DNA of 64,000 bases from NCBI RefSeq assembly GCF_000442645.1, contig NC_021915.1:992001-1056000 (forward strand). The letters are read 5' to 3'. A program made the position numbers and the translations under genes. How positions within the stretch are numbered: the first letter of the stretch is position 1; every line of letters starts with the position of its first letter. The notes beneath the pieces were generated by a model. That model made no database searches and was not told where the DNA came from. It was given only the letters and a program-made list of their open reading frames with translations. The stretch is from Corynebacterium maris DSM 45190. GTDB taxonomy: Bacteria > Actinomycetota > Actinomycetes > Mycobacteriales > Mycobacteriaceae. Below are positions 1 through 8,610 of the stretch, piece after piece.

Positions 1-2
1 CC

Positions 3-1862
3 AGCAGCGCAGCGCTGCGGGGTGAAAATGTGCGGGAGATGCTCGTGGAGCTCGCCTATCCTCCCGCCGGCGGCACGGATGACGACCGCCGCTTTTATTC
101 GGTCAGAGCTTCACCCTTGTCTTTGCCCGGTGAAGTGGAGCCGGGGCACGCTGTGCTGCTGTACCACGACAGCACCGACGAATACTGGAGAATGCGGCAC
201 TTGCGGCGGGCCCGCGACGAAGCTCGGGCTCTTTTCGAGTATGCGCCGCAGGGTGTGGCGACCCTCGACGATGACGGCGTGATTCTGCAAGCCAACCGTG
301 CGCTCGGTGAATTAATCGGCGCCCCCGCCGCTCAACTGGTGGGTCGAAGGCTCGATGAATTCAGCCGCGACGGGGCATTCGCTGGGGAAATCGAGGCCGC
401 GCTGGCCGATCCGGGCACGCTCGTTCAGGTGGACCGTGATTTCGATTCCGCGGACGGGTGGGAGAAAAGGGTGACGCTGTCGTTTCGCACCATCGCGGGC
501 GGGGGAAGGGGGTCTACGCTGTTGCTGGTCAACGTGGTCGACGTCACCCATCAACACGAGTTCTATGAATTGATCAGCCACATCGCCGACCATGACGCGC
601 TCACGGGCTTGATCAACCGGCGCCGGTTCGATGCTGACCTCGCGGACATCCTGAACGACGGCGACCGGGATCGTGGCGCCGGCGCCCTGCTGCTCATCGA
701 CCTCGACCGGTTCAAGGCGGTCAATGACTCGCTTGGTCATCAGGCGGGCGATGATCTGCTCGTGAAGTTTGCGACGCTGCTGCAGGACTGCGTCCGGGCG
801 ACCGACCTGGTCGCCCGGTTGGGCGGCGACGAATTCGTCGTCGTTCTGCCGGCCGCCGACCGAGCGGAGGCGACCGCCGTCGGCGAGCGGATCCTGGACA
901 CGGCCAATCGCCGGTTCAGGAACCGGCCCGGGGTACTGGGCGAGGTCACGGCGAGCGTCGGCGCCGCCATGTTTTCCGAGGCGAATGGGAGTTCCACCGA
1001 CCTGCTCGTGCTCGCGGACCAGCGGCTGTACGACGCCAAAAACTCGGGACGCAACCGCGTCGCCTCGAATCCGCTCGCAGGCGAACAGGTGGAGCGGATC
1101 CTGAAAACGGACGCGTTGCGCTTGGAACTGCAACCCATCGTGGACATGAAGACGGGACGCGTCACGCTGGCGGAAGGGCTCGTTCGGGTGACGCCCGCCG
1201 AAGGGGACATGTCCGCGGGTGAGCTGGTGGCGGTGGTGGAGAAAGCCGGGTTGGGGCCGGAGCTCGATGCGCTCGTCATGCGTCGGGGGATTGGGTTGCT
1301 GCCGCAGCTGCAGCAGGCCAGCCCCGGCTTCCGGCTCTCGCTCAACCTGTCGGCGCAGTCGCTGGGCTCGGAGGAGGTGGCCCGGGTGATCGTCACAGAG
1401 CTGACGCGACGCCGGGTGCCTCCCGGTTCGCTCGTGCTGGAAGTGACGGAGTCGGCGCCCCTTCCCGACGTCGAGGCCGCCCGCGCGTTCCAACGCAGAC
1501 TGCGGGAGCACGGGGTGGCGTTCGCCCTCGACGATTTCGGCACCGGATTCGACCCCTACCGCTATCTCAAGCAACTGGACTTTGACGTGGTGAAGATCGC
1601 CGGTGAGTTCGTGGAAAGCATGACTGACGGCGGCGTGGACCTCAGCGTCGTGAAGTCGTTGGTGCGTCTCGCCGAAGACGAGGGCATGGCGACGGTCGCC
1701 GAATATGTCTCTGCGGAGCAGATCTTCGAGGCAGCCCGACGGCTCGGCGTCACCTACGGGCAGGGGTATCACTTCGGGGCTTCGCTGCCGCCCCGGGAAT
1801 TCATCACCGAGCACCTGACGGGGGCGGGCGCTGGGGCGCCGGTCGCCGACGAGAAGGGATAA
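3..1862 (+). CDS. PAS-GGDEF-EAL cyclic-di-GMP protein (5' end outside window)
   Basis: The reading frame is open to the left edge, so the N-terminus is missing; a GTG at 30 is only an internal codon. The visible order is a PAS-like segment, a GGDEF domain and an EAL domain. The GGDEF site is intact (RLGGDEF near bases 816-836), with the RxxD inhibitory site (RATD) five residues upstream, so diguanylate cyclase activity is expected. The EAL domain keeps the first Glu (as EGL), NLSA, the Glu of EVTES, DDFGTGF and QGY. It has lost the Asp of KID (here KIA) and the second Glu of EGVE (here EYVS), so phosphodiesterase activity is doubtful. The stop is 3 bases before the next gene, which implies co-transcription. 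Confidence 0.93.
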   Translation, partial: SSAALRGENVREMLVELAYPPAGGTDDDRRFYSVRASPLSLPGEVEPGHAVLLYHDSTDEYWRMRHLRRARDEARALFEYAPQGVATLDDDGVILQANRALGELIGAPAAQLVGRRLDEFSRDGAFAGEIEAALADPGTLVQVDRDFDSADGWEKRVTLSFRTIAGGGRGSTLLLVNVVDVTHQHEFYELISHIADHDALTGLINRRRFDADLADILNDGDRDRGAGALLLIDLDRFKAVNDSLGHQAGDDLLVKFATLLQDCVRATDLVARLGGDEFVVVLPAADRAEATAVGERILDTANRRFRNRPGVLGEVTASVGAAMFSEANGSSTDLLVLADQRLYDAKNSGRNRVASNPLAGEQVERILKTDALRLELQPIVDMKTGRVTLAEGLVRVTPAEGDMSAGELVAVVEKAGLGPELDALVMRRGIGLLPQLQQASPGFRLSLNLSAQSLGSEEVARVIVTELTRRRVPPGSLVLEVTESAPLPDVEAARAFQRRLREHGVAFALDDFGTGFDPYRYLKQLDFDVVKIAGEFVESMTDGGVDLSVVKSLVRLAEDEGMATVAEYVSAEQIFEAARRLGVTYGQGYHFGASLPPREFITEHLTGAGAGAPVADEKG

Positions 1863-1865
1863 GGA

Positions 1866-3359
1866 ATGCTCCGCAACAAATTTCCCATCGGGAGGACCAT
1901 CGGCATCGGCGTGGTCGGACTCGCCGCCATGGCGGGACTCCTGCTGTGGCTCGCCATCACGTTGTCCGACCCGAGTTCACCGGGGGCGAAAGAAGCCGAG
2001 CTCTTCGGGGCGTGGCAGGTGCTCTACGACGATTACGTTCCGCCGACGCGGGTGCTCGTCGCGGCGGTGCTCGTCGCATTGGCGTTTGCGGCCATCGCCG
2101 CGACGGTGGAGCGGGTAGTCACCAACCGGTACCGGCGCTCCATCGACGCCGAAGGGTTGCCGCTGGCCCCGAAGATCGTCATGGCGGAGACCCGCGGGGT
2201 GTTCCATGGCCCGGTGACGATCACCGTGCTGATCCCCGCGCATAATGAAGCGGAACGCATTTCCGCGACGATCACCGGCCTTCAGGAGCAGCACGACGCC
2301 CCGGAACGCATCATCGTGGTCGCCGACAACTGCACCGATGAGACGCCGGACCTGGCCCGCGCCGCCGGCGTCGAAGTGTTCGAGACCCGCGGCAACCGGC
2401 ACAAGAAAGCGGGCGGGCTCAACCAGGCGCTCAAGGAAGTGCTTCCGCAACAGGGCGAAAACGACGTCGTCATGGTCGTGGACGCCGACACCGTCCTCGA
2501 CCAGGGATTCCTCCGGGAAGCCAGGCGACGGTTCGCGGATGACCGGGCGCTTATGGCCGTCGGTGGGCTGTTTTACGGTGAGCCCGGGGCGGGATGGCTC
2601 GGCCAGTATCAACGCAACGAATACACCCGGTACAGCCGGGACATCCACCGCCGCCGCGGCCGGGTGTTCGTGCTCACCGGCACTGCCTCGGCGTTTCGTC
2701 CCCGCGGGCTGCGGGCGATCGCGGAGTCCCGGGGCACCAGGATCCCGGGGCGTCCGGGCGACGTGTACGACACCGCTGCGCTGACCGAGGACAACGAACT
2801 GACGCTGGCGCTGAAGTCCCTCGGCGGGTTGATGGTCTCACCCAACGAGTGCTCGGTGGTCACGGAAGTCATGCCCACGTGGAAGCAATTGTGGCACCAG
2901 CGTCTGCGGTGGCAGCGAGGGGCGCTGGAGAACCTCGGCGCCTACGGTCTCACCCCGCAGACGACGCGGTATTGGTTCCAGCAGCTCGGCATCGGCTACG
3001 GGGCGATCGCCCTCGGCGCCTACTTCGTCCTGATTCTCATCACGATCCTCGCTCTGGACGAATGGATCTGGTATCCGTTCTGGATGCTGCTCGGGCTGTT
3101 GTTCATGATCGAGCGTGTCGTGACGGTGTGGCGCTCGACGTTGTTCGCGAAGTTCGTCGCCGCCTTGTTGCTGCCGGAGCTCGTCTTCGCAACTTTCCTC
3201 AACGTCGTCTTCCTCAAGGGTGTGCTCGACATCCTGCTCGCGAGACAGGCGCAATGGGGGCAGTCGGACATTGACCCGGATGCGATCGCTGAAGAAAGCC
3301 AGGCCACTGAAATTCAGGTCACTGAACGTCAGGCCAGGGGAGAGGAGGAAAAGCCGTGA
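1866..3359 (+). CDS. Processive family 2 glycosyltransferase (PgaC/BcsA-like), membrane
   Basis: A 497-residue membrane glycosyltransferase. Two N-terminal helices (about residues 12-33 and 62-85) precede the catalytic domain, which begins with VLIPAHNE (121-128). The DXD-type metal site is DAD (206-208), the TED motif is at 307-309, and QRLRW (345-349) is the QxxRW signature of processive enzymes. At least three C-terminal helices follow. It probably polymerises and exports a polysaccharide; the sugar cannot be read from sequence. AAGGG at 1854-1858 is the ribosome site. Its position directly behind a GGDEF-EAL gene suggests control by cyclic di-GMP, but no PilZ domain is visible. Confidence 0.88.
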   Translation: MLRNKFPIGRTIGIGVVGLAAMAGLLLWLAITLSDPSSPGAKEAELFGAWQVLYDDYVPPTRVLVAAVLVALAFAAIAATVERVVTNRYRRSIDAEGLPLAPKIVMAETRGVFHGPVTITVLIPAHNEAERISATITGLQEQHDAPERIIVVADNCTDETPDLARAAGVEVFETRGNRHKKAGGLNQALKEVLPQQGENDVVMVVDADTVLDQGFLREARRRFADDRALMAVGGLFYGEPGAGWLGQYQRNEYTRYSRDIHRRRGRVFVLTGTASAFRPRGLRAIAESRGTRIPGRPGDVYDTAALTEDNELTLALKSLGGLMVSPNECSVVTEVMPTWKQLWHQRLRWQRGALENLGAYGLTPQTTRYWFQQLGIGYGAIALGAYFVLILITILALDEWIWYPFWMLLGLLFMIERVVTVWRSTLFAKFVAALLLPELVFATFLNVVFLKGVLDILLARQAQWGQSDIDPDAIAEESQATEIQVTERQARGEEEKP

Positions 3360-3595
3360 TTCCGGAATCTGTCTTGGCCACGGAGTGGTTCTCGGCGCTC
3401 GCGGCGTTCGTCGCCATCAACACCGCGATTTACGTGACGCTGGCGATCATCAAGACCCTGCCCCGCGTCTACTTCCGCGACTATTTGCCGCGCACGTATC
3501 AGCGCTCGGAAACCCGCAGCATCTACCCGGACGCGGAAGAAGGTGGCCGTCGCCGGAAGAAAGACCCTGATGGCGGAGACGACGAGGGTAAGTGA
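3356..3595 (+). CDS. Small single-helix membrane protein of the polysaccharide operon
   Basis: A 79-residue protein whose GTG start overlaps the stop of the glycosyltransferase gene, so the two are translationally coupled. One transmembrane helix is predicted at about residues 10-32, followed by a basic and then acidic tail rich in Arg, Lys and Asp. I do not recognise a family. Tight coupling to a processive GT2 suggests an accessory subunit, comparable in role to PgaD in the poly-GlcNAc synthase, but no sequence similarity to PgaD is visible. Confidence 0.75.
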   Translation: MIPESVLATEWFSALAAFVAINTAIYVTLAIIKTLPRVYFRDYLPRTYQRSETRSIYPDAEEGGRRRKKDPDGGDDEGK

Positions 3596-3633
3596 TCGCC
3601 TGGGGTGCGCGGCGGTGTCTGGGGAGGGTTTCC

Positions 3634-4632
3634 TCAGAAGTCGCTCTCACCACCAAGGTGAATGGCCGCCAGCCAGTCGTCATTGCCCCACTTCAGGGAA
3701 GAGGCAAGCAGGTCGTGGGCGAGCAATTCATTGTGGAAGCGACCAAACATCGTCCCTCCTTGCCGCATCAAACGAACATTGAGTTGATACGCGTTCTCAA
3801 CAAGTAGCTCGAGGTGAGGGAAAGCGAGCGTGCCGTTGAGAATGTCTTCTAAGCTCTCCAGGGTAAATCGCCAACGGGTGACCTCCGCCTGGGAGTAGCG
3901 GCCCTTTTCGACGACCCAGCGACCCTTAGGATCCTGCAAAGTGTGGAGATCCACATCGACGGGCGTGGTATTGATGAACAAATCAGTGACAGTCATCCCG
4001 TCGATCACATCTTGATAAGCCACGAAAACCTCGAGGTTTCCCGCACTCAACGCCAATAGTCTTTGATGCGACCGTGGACGGTTCGCGGCCGGAAGGCACG
4101 ACACCACCCATAAGTGTCTTTGCGTGTTGTAGGGGTCTGGCAGTGTCTCGTAGATGAACCAGCCGATGAGGTCCCGGAGCACCTCATACTCGGTCAACCG
4201 CGCGAGTTCGGTGAATTTCTTCGCCTCTTTGCCCGTGACGTCTTCCCCTGGCCGGGTGCGTTTGCCTCGTTCCCAGGGTAAAAAAGTGCTGATTCCTTCC
4301 GTCGAGGTGAACTCGACGTCATCCTCGCCGTAGGGGCGGTTGGTGTCCCGGACGTTTCTGACTGACGCAGCGGATTCGGTCGCCGCGATGAGGGTGCGTT
4401 CGGGGATGTTCAGATCCCCCGCCGGTACGGGGAAAAACTCGAAAGTGACGATGTCTTCCCAGCGTTTGCGGTGAGAAGTAAACCGGGAGATGACGTTGAC
4501 GGATTGCCCGACGTACGCGCTGCCGTCGGCGAACCCGAGCCGGTACAAGCCTCTCTTGCTGGGCTCGTCCACCAGAATGATCGCGATCGAGTCGAGCTCG
4601 CGGACGTCGTAAATTCGTCCCGTCAGCTCCAT
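3634..4632 (-). CDS. GIY-YIG-fold protein of unknown function
   Basis: A 332-residue protein. I chose ATG 4632 because GGAGGA lies at the right distance upstream; the frame extends further but crosses inverted repeats. The N-terminal third holds a GIY-YIG-like core: RGLYRLGF, then SAYVGQS about eight residues on, then an Arg in SRFTSHRKRW and a Glu in IPERTLI, in the order of the nuclease superfamily. The remaining 220 residues (aromatic-rich, LLALSAGNLEVF region) match no domain I know. It may be a nuclease or a fold used for binding only. It is divergent from the SulP gene, with two dyads between. Confidence 0.7.
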   Translation of the reverse strand: MELTGRIYDVRELDSIAIILVDEPSKRGLYRLGFADGSAYVGQSVNVISRFTSHRKRWEDIVTFEFFPVPAGDLNIPERTLIAATESAASVRNVRDTNRPYGEDDVEFTSTEGISTFLPWERGKRTRPGEDVTGKEAKKFTELARLTEYEVLRDLIGWFIYETLPDPYNTQRHLWVVSCLPAANRPRSHQRLLALSAGNLEVFVAYQDVIDGMTVTDLFINTTPVDVDLHTLQDPKGRWVVEKGRYSQAEVTRWRFTLESLEDILNGTLAFPHLELLVENAYQLNVRLMRQGGTMFGRFHNELLAHDLLASSLKWGNDDWLAAIHLGGESDF

Positions 4633-4718
4633 CCGTTCCTCCGATGTTGGAATGAGTCTGCCTAGTCTCAGTGTGCCGGATGTCGGGCGGGCAGGGAAGG
4701 AATCGAGGGTGGTGACGA

Positions 4719-4744
4719 GCGTTTTCTGCAGCCGCAGAAAACGC
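4719..4744. repeat. Perfect 11-bp-arm inverted repeat in divergent intergenic region
   Basis: The arms GCGTTTTCTGC and GCAGAAAACGC are exact complements separated by AGCC. The repeat lies 87 bp before the GIY-YIG start and 106 bp before the SulP start. No T-tract follows on either strand, so an operator or a promoter-region hairpin fits better than a terminator. Confidence 0.8.
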
Positions 4745-4765
4745 GGCCGCAGTGAACACCCGGCC

Positions 4766-4783
4766 ACTATGCGCGCGCATAGT
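4766..4783. repeat. 18-bp perfect palindrome
   Basis: ACTATGCGCGCGCATAGT is a perfect palindrome 67 bp upstream of the SulP start. It is a likely dimer operator; the binding protein is unknown. Confidence 0.75.
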
Positions 4784-4849
4784 CAACCGGCCGCCACCCC
4801 AGTCACAGTAGCGGTGGTCAACTCTGAGCGGCCAGGATATTCTCAGGCT

Positions 4850-6601
4850 ATGGCCCGTGACACACCGACGTGGCAACGGTTTCTCCCGGGGATCGTCGCA
4901 CTCCGGCACTACCGGCGTTCCTGGCTGCGTGGCGACGTCCTCGCGGGCGTCACCGTCGCGGCTTACCTGGTCCCGCAGGTGATGGCGTATGCGGTCATCG
5001 CCGGGTTGCCCGCGGTGGTCGGACTCTGGGCGGTCATCGCCCCGATGCTCATCTACTTCTTCCTGGGCACTTCCCGGAAGCTGTCGATCGGTCCGGAGTC
5101 GACGACCGCGCTGATGACGGCCGCCGGCGTAGGCGCCCTGGTGGGGGCGGTCGGCGGGCCCGAAAGGTACGCCGAAGTCGCCGCTCTGATGGCGATCGCC
5201 GTGGGGATCGTCTGCATCGTCGGTTTCGTGGGCCGACTGGGTTTTCTGGCTTCATTGCTGTCTCACCCGGTGTTGATCGGGTACCTCATCGGCATCGCGG
5301 TGCTCATGATCGTCAGCCAGCTGGGAAAGGTCACCAAGCTCGAGGTGACGGGCGACAATACCTGGGAGGAACTGGCCTCTTTCTTCAGCCAACTGGGCCA
5401 GGCCCACGTGCCGACGGTGCTGCTGACCGTCCTGGTCCTTGCCCTGTTGTATCTGGGGAAGTGGTTGACGCCCAAAGTGCCGACCCCGTTGGTGGTGCTG
5501 CTGGTGGCGGCCACTGTCGTCGCCGTTTTCGACCTGGAACGTTACGGGCTGGACGTCATCGGGGAGGTGCCGCGCGGGCTTCCGGAGCCGCGGGTCCCCC
5601 AGCTCGGCGACTTAGAGATCTGGACGTTGCTGCCGTATGCCCTGGGCATCGCCATCGTGGGTTTTTCGGACAATATCCTCACCGGCCGGGCCTTTGCCAC
5701 GGGCCGGGGCGGTGAAGTCATTGATTCGAACCAGGAGTTGTTGGCGCTGGGCACGGCCAATCTCGCGAACGGCTTCATGCAGGGATACCCCGTGTCTTCC
5801 AGTGGCTCCCGGACGGTGATCGGCGACGCCATGGGCTCGAAGACCCAGGTGCATTCCCTCGTGGTCATCGCCTTGGTGGTGATGGTGCTGTTGTTCGCCG
5901 GACCGGTGCTGGAATCTTTCCCGGAGGCGGCGCTCGGTGCGCTCGTCATCTACGCCGCCACCCAGTTGATCGACGTGGCGGAGTTGCGTCGCATTAGTCG
6001 ATTCCGGCGCAGCGAACTGGTCATCACCGCCATCACGGCGGTCAGCGTCGGGGTGTTCGGGGTGCTCGTGGGCATCGGCGTCGCGGTGGCCTTGTCGGTG
6101 CTGGATTTGTTGCGTCGCATCACCCGCCCGCAGGCGGACGTCCTCGGCTACGCGCCCGGGGTGCCCGGAATGCACAGCCTGGAGGATTACCCGGACGCGC
6201 ACCAGGTCGACGGCTTGGTCGTCTTCCGGTATGACTCGCCGCTGTTTTTCGCCAATGCGGACGACTTCGTCGCTCGCGCGTTGGCCGCAGTCACGGATTC
6301 AGCGCGGCCGGTGCAGTGGTTTTTGCTCAACGCGGAGGCCAACACCGAGATTGACTTAACGGCGGTCGACGCGATGGAGGAGCTGCGGGAGAAGCTGGCG
6401 CAGCGCGACGTCCGGTTCGCGATGGCGAGGGTGAAACAAGACCTGTACCGGCGGCTTGAGCCGATGGGCTTCATTGAGCGCGTCGGCGACGACAACATCT
6501 TTGCCACCTTGCCCACCGCAGTACGTGAATATGCGCGCCGCTACCGGGCCTTTTATGGACGGTGGCCGACGGGTGTGCCGGAAGAAGTCCTCGATTCTTG
6601 A
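4850..6601 (+). CDS. SulP-family anion transporter with STAS domain
   Basis: A 583-residue permease. ATG 4850 is preferred because conservation typical of the family begins immediately (LPGIVALRHYRRSWLRGDVLAGVTV), and the upstream in-frame ATG at 4769 lies inside a palindrome. About 10-12 hydrophobic segments form the SLC26/SulP core, including LVPQVMAYA and GPESTTALM. A C-terminal cytoplasmic STAS domain occupies about the last 120 residues (DGLVVFRYDSPLFFANADDF). Substrates in the family are sulfate, bicarbonate or carboxylates; sequence alone does not choose. It is monocistronic as far as can be seen. Confidence 0.92.
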   Translation: MARDTPTWQRFLPGIVALRHYRRSWLRGDVLAGVTVAAYLVPQVMAYAVIAGLPAVVGLWAVIAPMLIYFFLGTSRKLSIGPESTTALMTAAGVGALVGAVGGPERYAEVAALMAIAVGIVCIVGFVGRLGFLASLLSHPVLIGYLIGIAVLMIVSQLGKVTKLEVTGDNTWEELASFFSQLGQAHVPTVLLTVLVLALLYLGKWLTPKVPTPLVVLLVAATVVAVFDLERYGLDVIGEVPRGLPEPRVPQLGDLEIWTLLPYALGIAIVGFSDNILTGRAFATGRGGEVIDSNQELLALGTANLANGFMQGYPVSSSGSRTVIGDAMGSKTQVHSLVVIALVVMVLLFAGPVLESFPEAALGALVIYAATQLIDVAELRRISRFRRSELVITAITAVSVGVFGVLVGIGVAVALSVLDLLRRITRPQADVLGYAPGVPGMHSLEDYPDAHQVDGLVVFRYDSPLFFANADDFVARALAAVTDSARPVQWFLLNAEANTEIDLTAVDAMEELREKLAQRDVRFAMARVKQDLYRRLEPMGFIERVGDDNIFATLPTAVREYARRYRAFYGRWPTGVPEEVLDS

Positions 6602-6822
6602 GTTAGCGGCGCTGGGGTGAAGCGGGCGTACCGGCAGAGGGGCCCGTGCGGGATCGTTTTCTTCCGGAAGTATGCAGTATTTATCAATTTGTTATAAAGT
6701 TCTTCCTTGGCTGAGGGTTCCCTGCTCCAGCTGCCAGGGTACTGAGGAATATGTCTCGTTTTCCGCAGGTCACTGGTCCCTGCCGGATGTTCGTAACCGA
6801 GATCATGTCAAGCGGAGAAAAC

Positions 6823-7419
6823 GTGAAAATTAAACGCGCGTTCACAACAGTGTTCGTCATCATTCTTTTCGTGGCGGCGCTGGCGGTCACCTGGTCGCTC
6901 GCTCGGGCGACTCCGGTCGAGACCGTCGCCGAATCCAGCAACACTCAGGTCATCACCGCCGTCGAGCGCGAAGAGCAGATCGTTCTTTTGAGCGCCGCCA
7001 CCCAGGGACTGTCCGAGGAAACCCGGTCCAGCACGTTGTTCGGCAGGAACGTCCCGGGTTCGGGACGCACCGAATTCGTGCAGTACAGCTACAGCGCCAA
7101 AATCGGCATCGAAGGCGGCGAGGTCAGCATTGAAGAAACCGGGGAGGACGAATTCTTGATCACAGTGCCGGAATTCATCGTCATCGGCAACAGCGACGCC
7201 GAGTTCAAGACCGTCCTGGACAACGCCGGCGTGCTCGGCGCCATGACCGACAAGATCGACACGGCGGACACCATCAGCGGGATCCTCAACGAAGCGACCA
7301 TGGCGAAAGAGGTCATCGCCTTAAACCAGGGGCTCTTGGAAGATCAGGCGCGACTTTTCTACACCGGCATCATCAACGGTGTGGACGACAACGCCACGGT
7401 CGAGTTCGCGTTCAACTGA
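6823..7419 (+). CDS. DUF4230-like membrane-anchored protein
   Basis: A 198-residue protein. GTG 6823 is preferred to upstream starts because GGAG sits 6 bases before it and the product then begins with a normal signal anchor (KIKRAFTTVFVIILFVAALAV). The outside part has beta-rich segments (YSYSAKIGIEGGEVSI, DEFLITVPEFIVIG) like DUF4230 proteins, followed by a helical C-terminus. The function is unknown. A TATAAA-like -10 lies at about 6692, leaving a 120-base leader. Confidence 0.7.
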   Translation: MKIKRAFTTVFVIILFVAALAVTWSLARATPVETVAESSNTQVITAVEREEQIVLLSAATQGLSEETRSSTLFGRNVPGSGRTEFVQYSYSAKIGIEGGEVSIEETGEDEFLITVPEFIVIGNSDAEFKTVLDNAGVLGAMTDKIDTADTISGILNEATMAKEVIALNQGLLEDQARLFYTGIINGVDDNATVEFAFN

Positions 7420-7448
7420 CGGGGAAGAAAACCGGCGCCGCCGTTGTT

Positions 7449-7470
7449 GCGGGGAAGTGGATTACCCCGC
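7449..7470 (+). other. Intergenic hairpin GCGGGG/CCCCGC
   Basis: Six-bp arms with a 10-base loop lie between the DUF4230-like gene and the flavin reductase gene. No U-tract follows, so it may be a weak or factor-dependent terminator or only an RNA hairpin. Confidence 0.35.
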
Positions 7471-7502
7471 ACGCAATCTAAGAAAAGAGCCCGATCACTC
7501 AC

Positions 7503-8600
7503 ATGAGCGCCCACGAGAACACCCACCCGCTGTATTCCCCGGTTGAGCTCGGCGAACTGCAGCTGAAGAACCGTCTGGCCATGGCTCCGTTGACCCGTAT
7601 CCGCGCAGAGACCGACGGCACCCCCAACGAGCTGATGCGGGAGTACTACTCTCAGCGCGCTTCCTTCGGCATGATCATCACCGAAGGAACGTGGCCCATC
7701 CAGGAAGGCCGCACCTGGGGTCGGCAACCCGGCATCGAGACCGACGCCCATATCGCCGGCTGGCGAAAGATCACCGACGCGGTACACGAGCGCGGCGGCC
7801 GCATCGTCATGCAGGTCATGCACGGCGGGCGCATTTCCCATCCGGAACTGACCGGCACGGGACGCACCGTCGCCCCCAGCGCGGTGACCGCCCCGGATCC
7901 GATCCGTATCTCCACCGGCAAGACCGACCCCGTCACACCGCACGCCCTGGACGCAGAAGAAATCCCTGCCCTCATCAAGCAGTTCGTGGCCGGCGCCCGC
8001 AACGCCATGGCCGCCGGCATGGACGGGGTCCAGATCCACGGCGCCAACGGTTACCTCGTCCACGAGTTTTTGGCGCCGAGCACCAATCTGCGCACCGACT
8101 CCTACGGTGGCAGCCCGGAAAATCGCGCGCGTTTCGCCGTCGAGGTCGTCACCGCGGTCGCCGAAGCCATCGGCGCCGACAACACCGGCCTGCGGCTGTC
8201 GCCGGAGCACAACATCCAGGGCGCGGTAGAGCAGGACCGTGACGACGTCCTGGCCACGTACGGGGCACTGGCCGGCGGTCTCGCAGAGCTGGGCTTGGCG
8301 CACGTGGAAATCGTCCACCACGAACCGCAAGGGGAGCTGGTGCAGATGTTGCGTGACACGTTCGGCGCCCCGGTCATCTTAAACACCGGATTCAGCCGCT
8401 TGGTCGAGCGCGAGGATGCCCAGGAGCTGGTGGACAACGCAGGCGCGGACGCCGTATCCGTGGGTCGGCTGGCGCTGGCCAACCCGGACTTGGTGACCCG
8501 TTGGCGCGAAGACACTCCCTTGAATGAGCCGGACCAGAACACCTTCTACGTCGGCGAAGAGAAGGGTTACATCGACTACCCGGCGCTGCAGCGCAACTAG
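7503..8600 (+). CDS. Old yellow enzyme family NADH:flavin oxidoreductase (alkene reductase)
   Basis: A 365-residue FMN barrel enzyme. KNRLAMAPLTRIRA near the start, QVMHGGRISH (substrate and flavin region), DGVQIHGANGYLVHEFL with STNLRTDSYGGSPENR, and the C-terminal ADAVSVGRLALANPDL phosphate-binding segment are all classic for the NemA/OYE group. It is expected to reduce activated C=C bonds or nitro compounds with NAD(P)H. The central His of the usual QLWHVGR motif is present as MHGGR. The physiological substrate is unknown. The SRPBCC gene follows after 10 bases. Confidence 0.93.
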   Translation: MSAHENTHPLYSPVELGELQLKNRLAMAPLTRIRAETDGTPNELMREYYSQRASFGMIITEGTWPIQEGRTWGRQPGIETDAHIAGWRKITDAVHERGGRIVMQVMHGGRISHPELTGTGRTVAPSAVTAPDPIRISTGKTDPVTPHALDAEEIPALIKQFVAGARNAMAAGMDGVQIHGANGYLVHEFLAPSTNLRTDSYGGSPENRARFAVEVVTAVAEAIGADNTGLRLSPEHNIQGAVEQDRDDVLATYGALAGGLAELGLAHVEIVHHEPQGELVQMLRDTFGAPVILNTGFSRLVEREDAQELVDNAGADAVSVGRLALANPDLVTRWREDTPLNEPDQNTFYVGEEKGYIDYPALQRN

Positions 8601-8610
8601 ACTCGCCGAC

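Noticed and set aside
312..1814. 500-codon minus-strand open frame inside the GGDEF-EAL gene
   Set aside because: It is an antisense shadow of a clearly conserved gene in GC-rich DNA; its composition has no recognisable motif.
5715..5740. GATTCGAACC resembling a tRNA T-arm
   Set aside because: It lies inside the SulP coding sequence with no cloverleaf around it. No tRNA or rRNA was found in the window.
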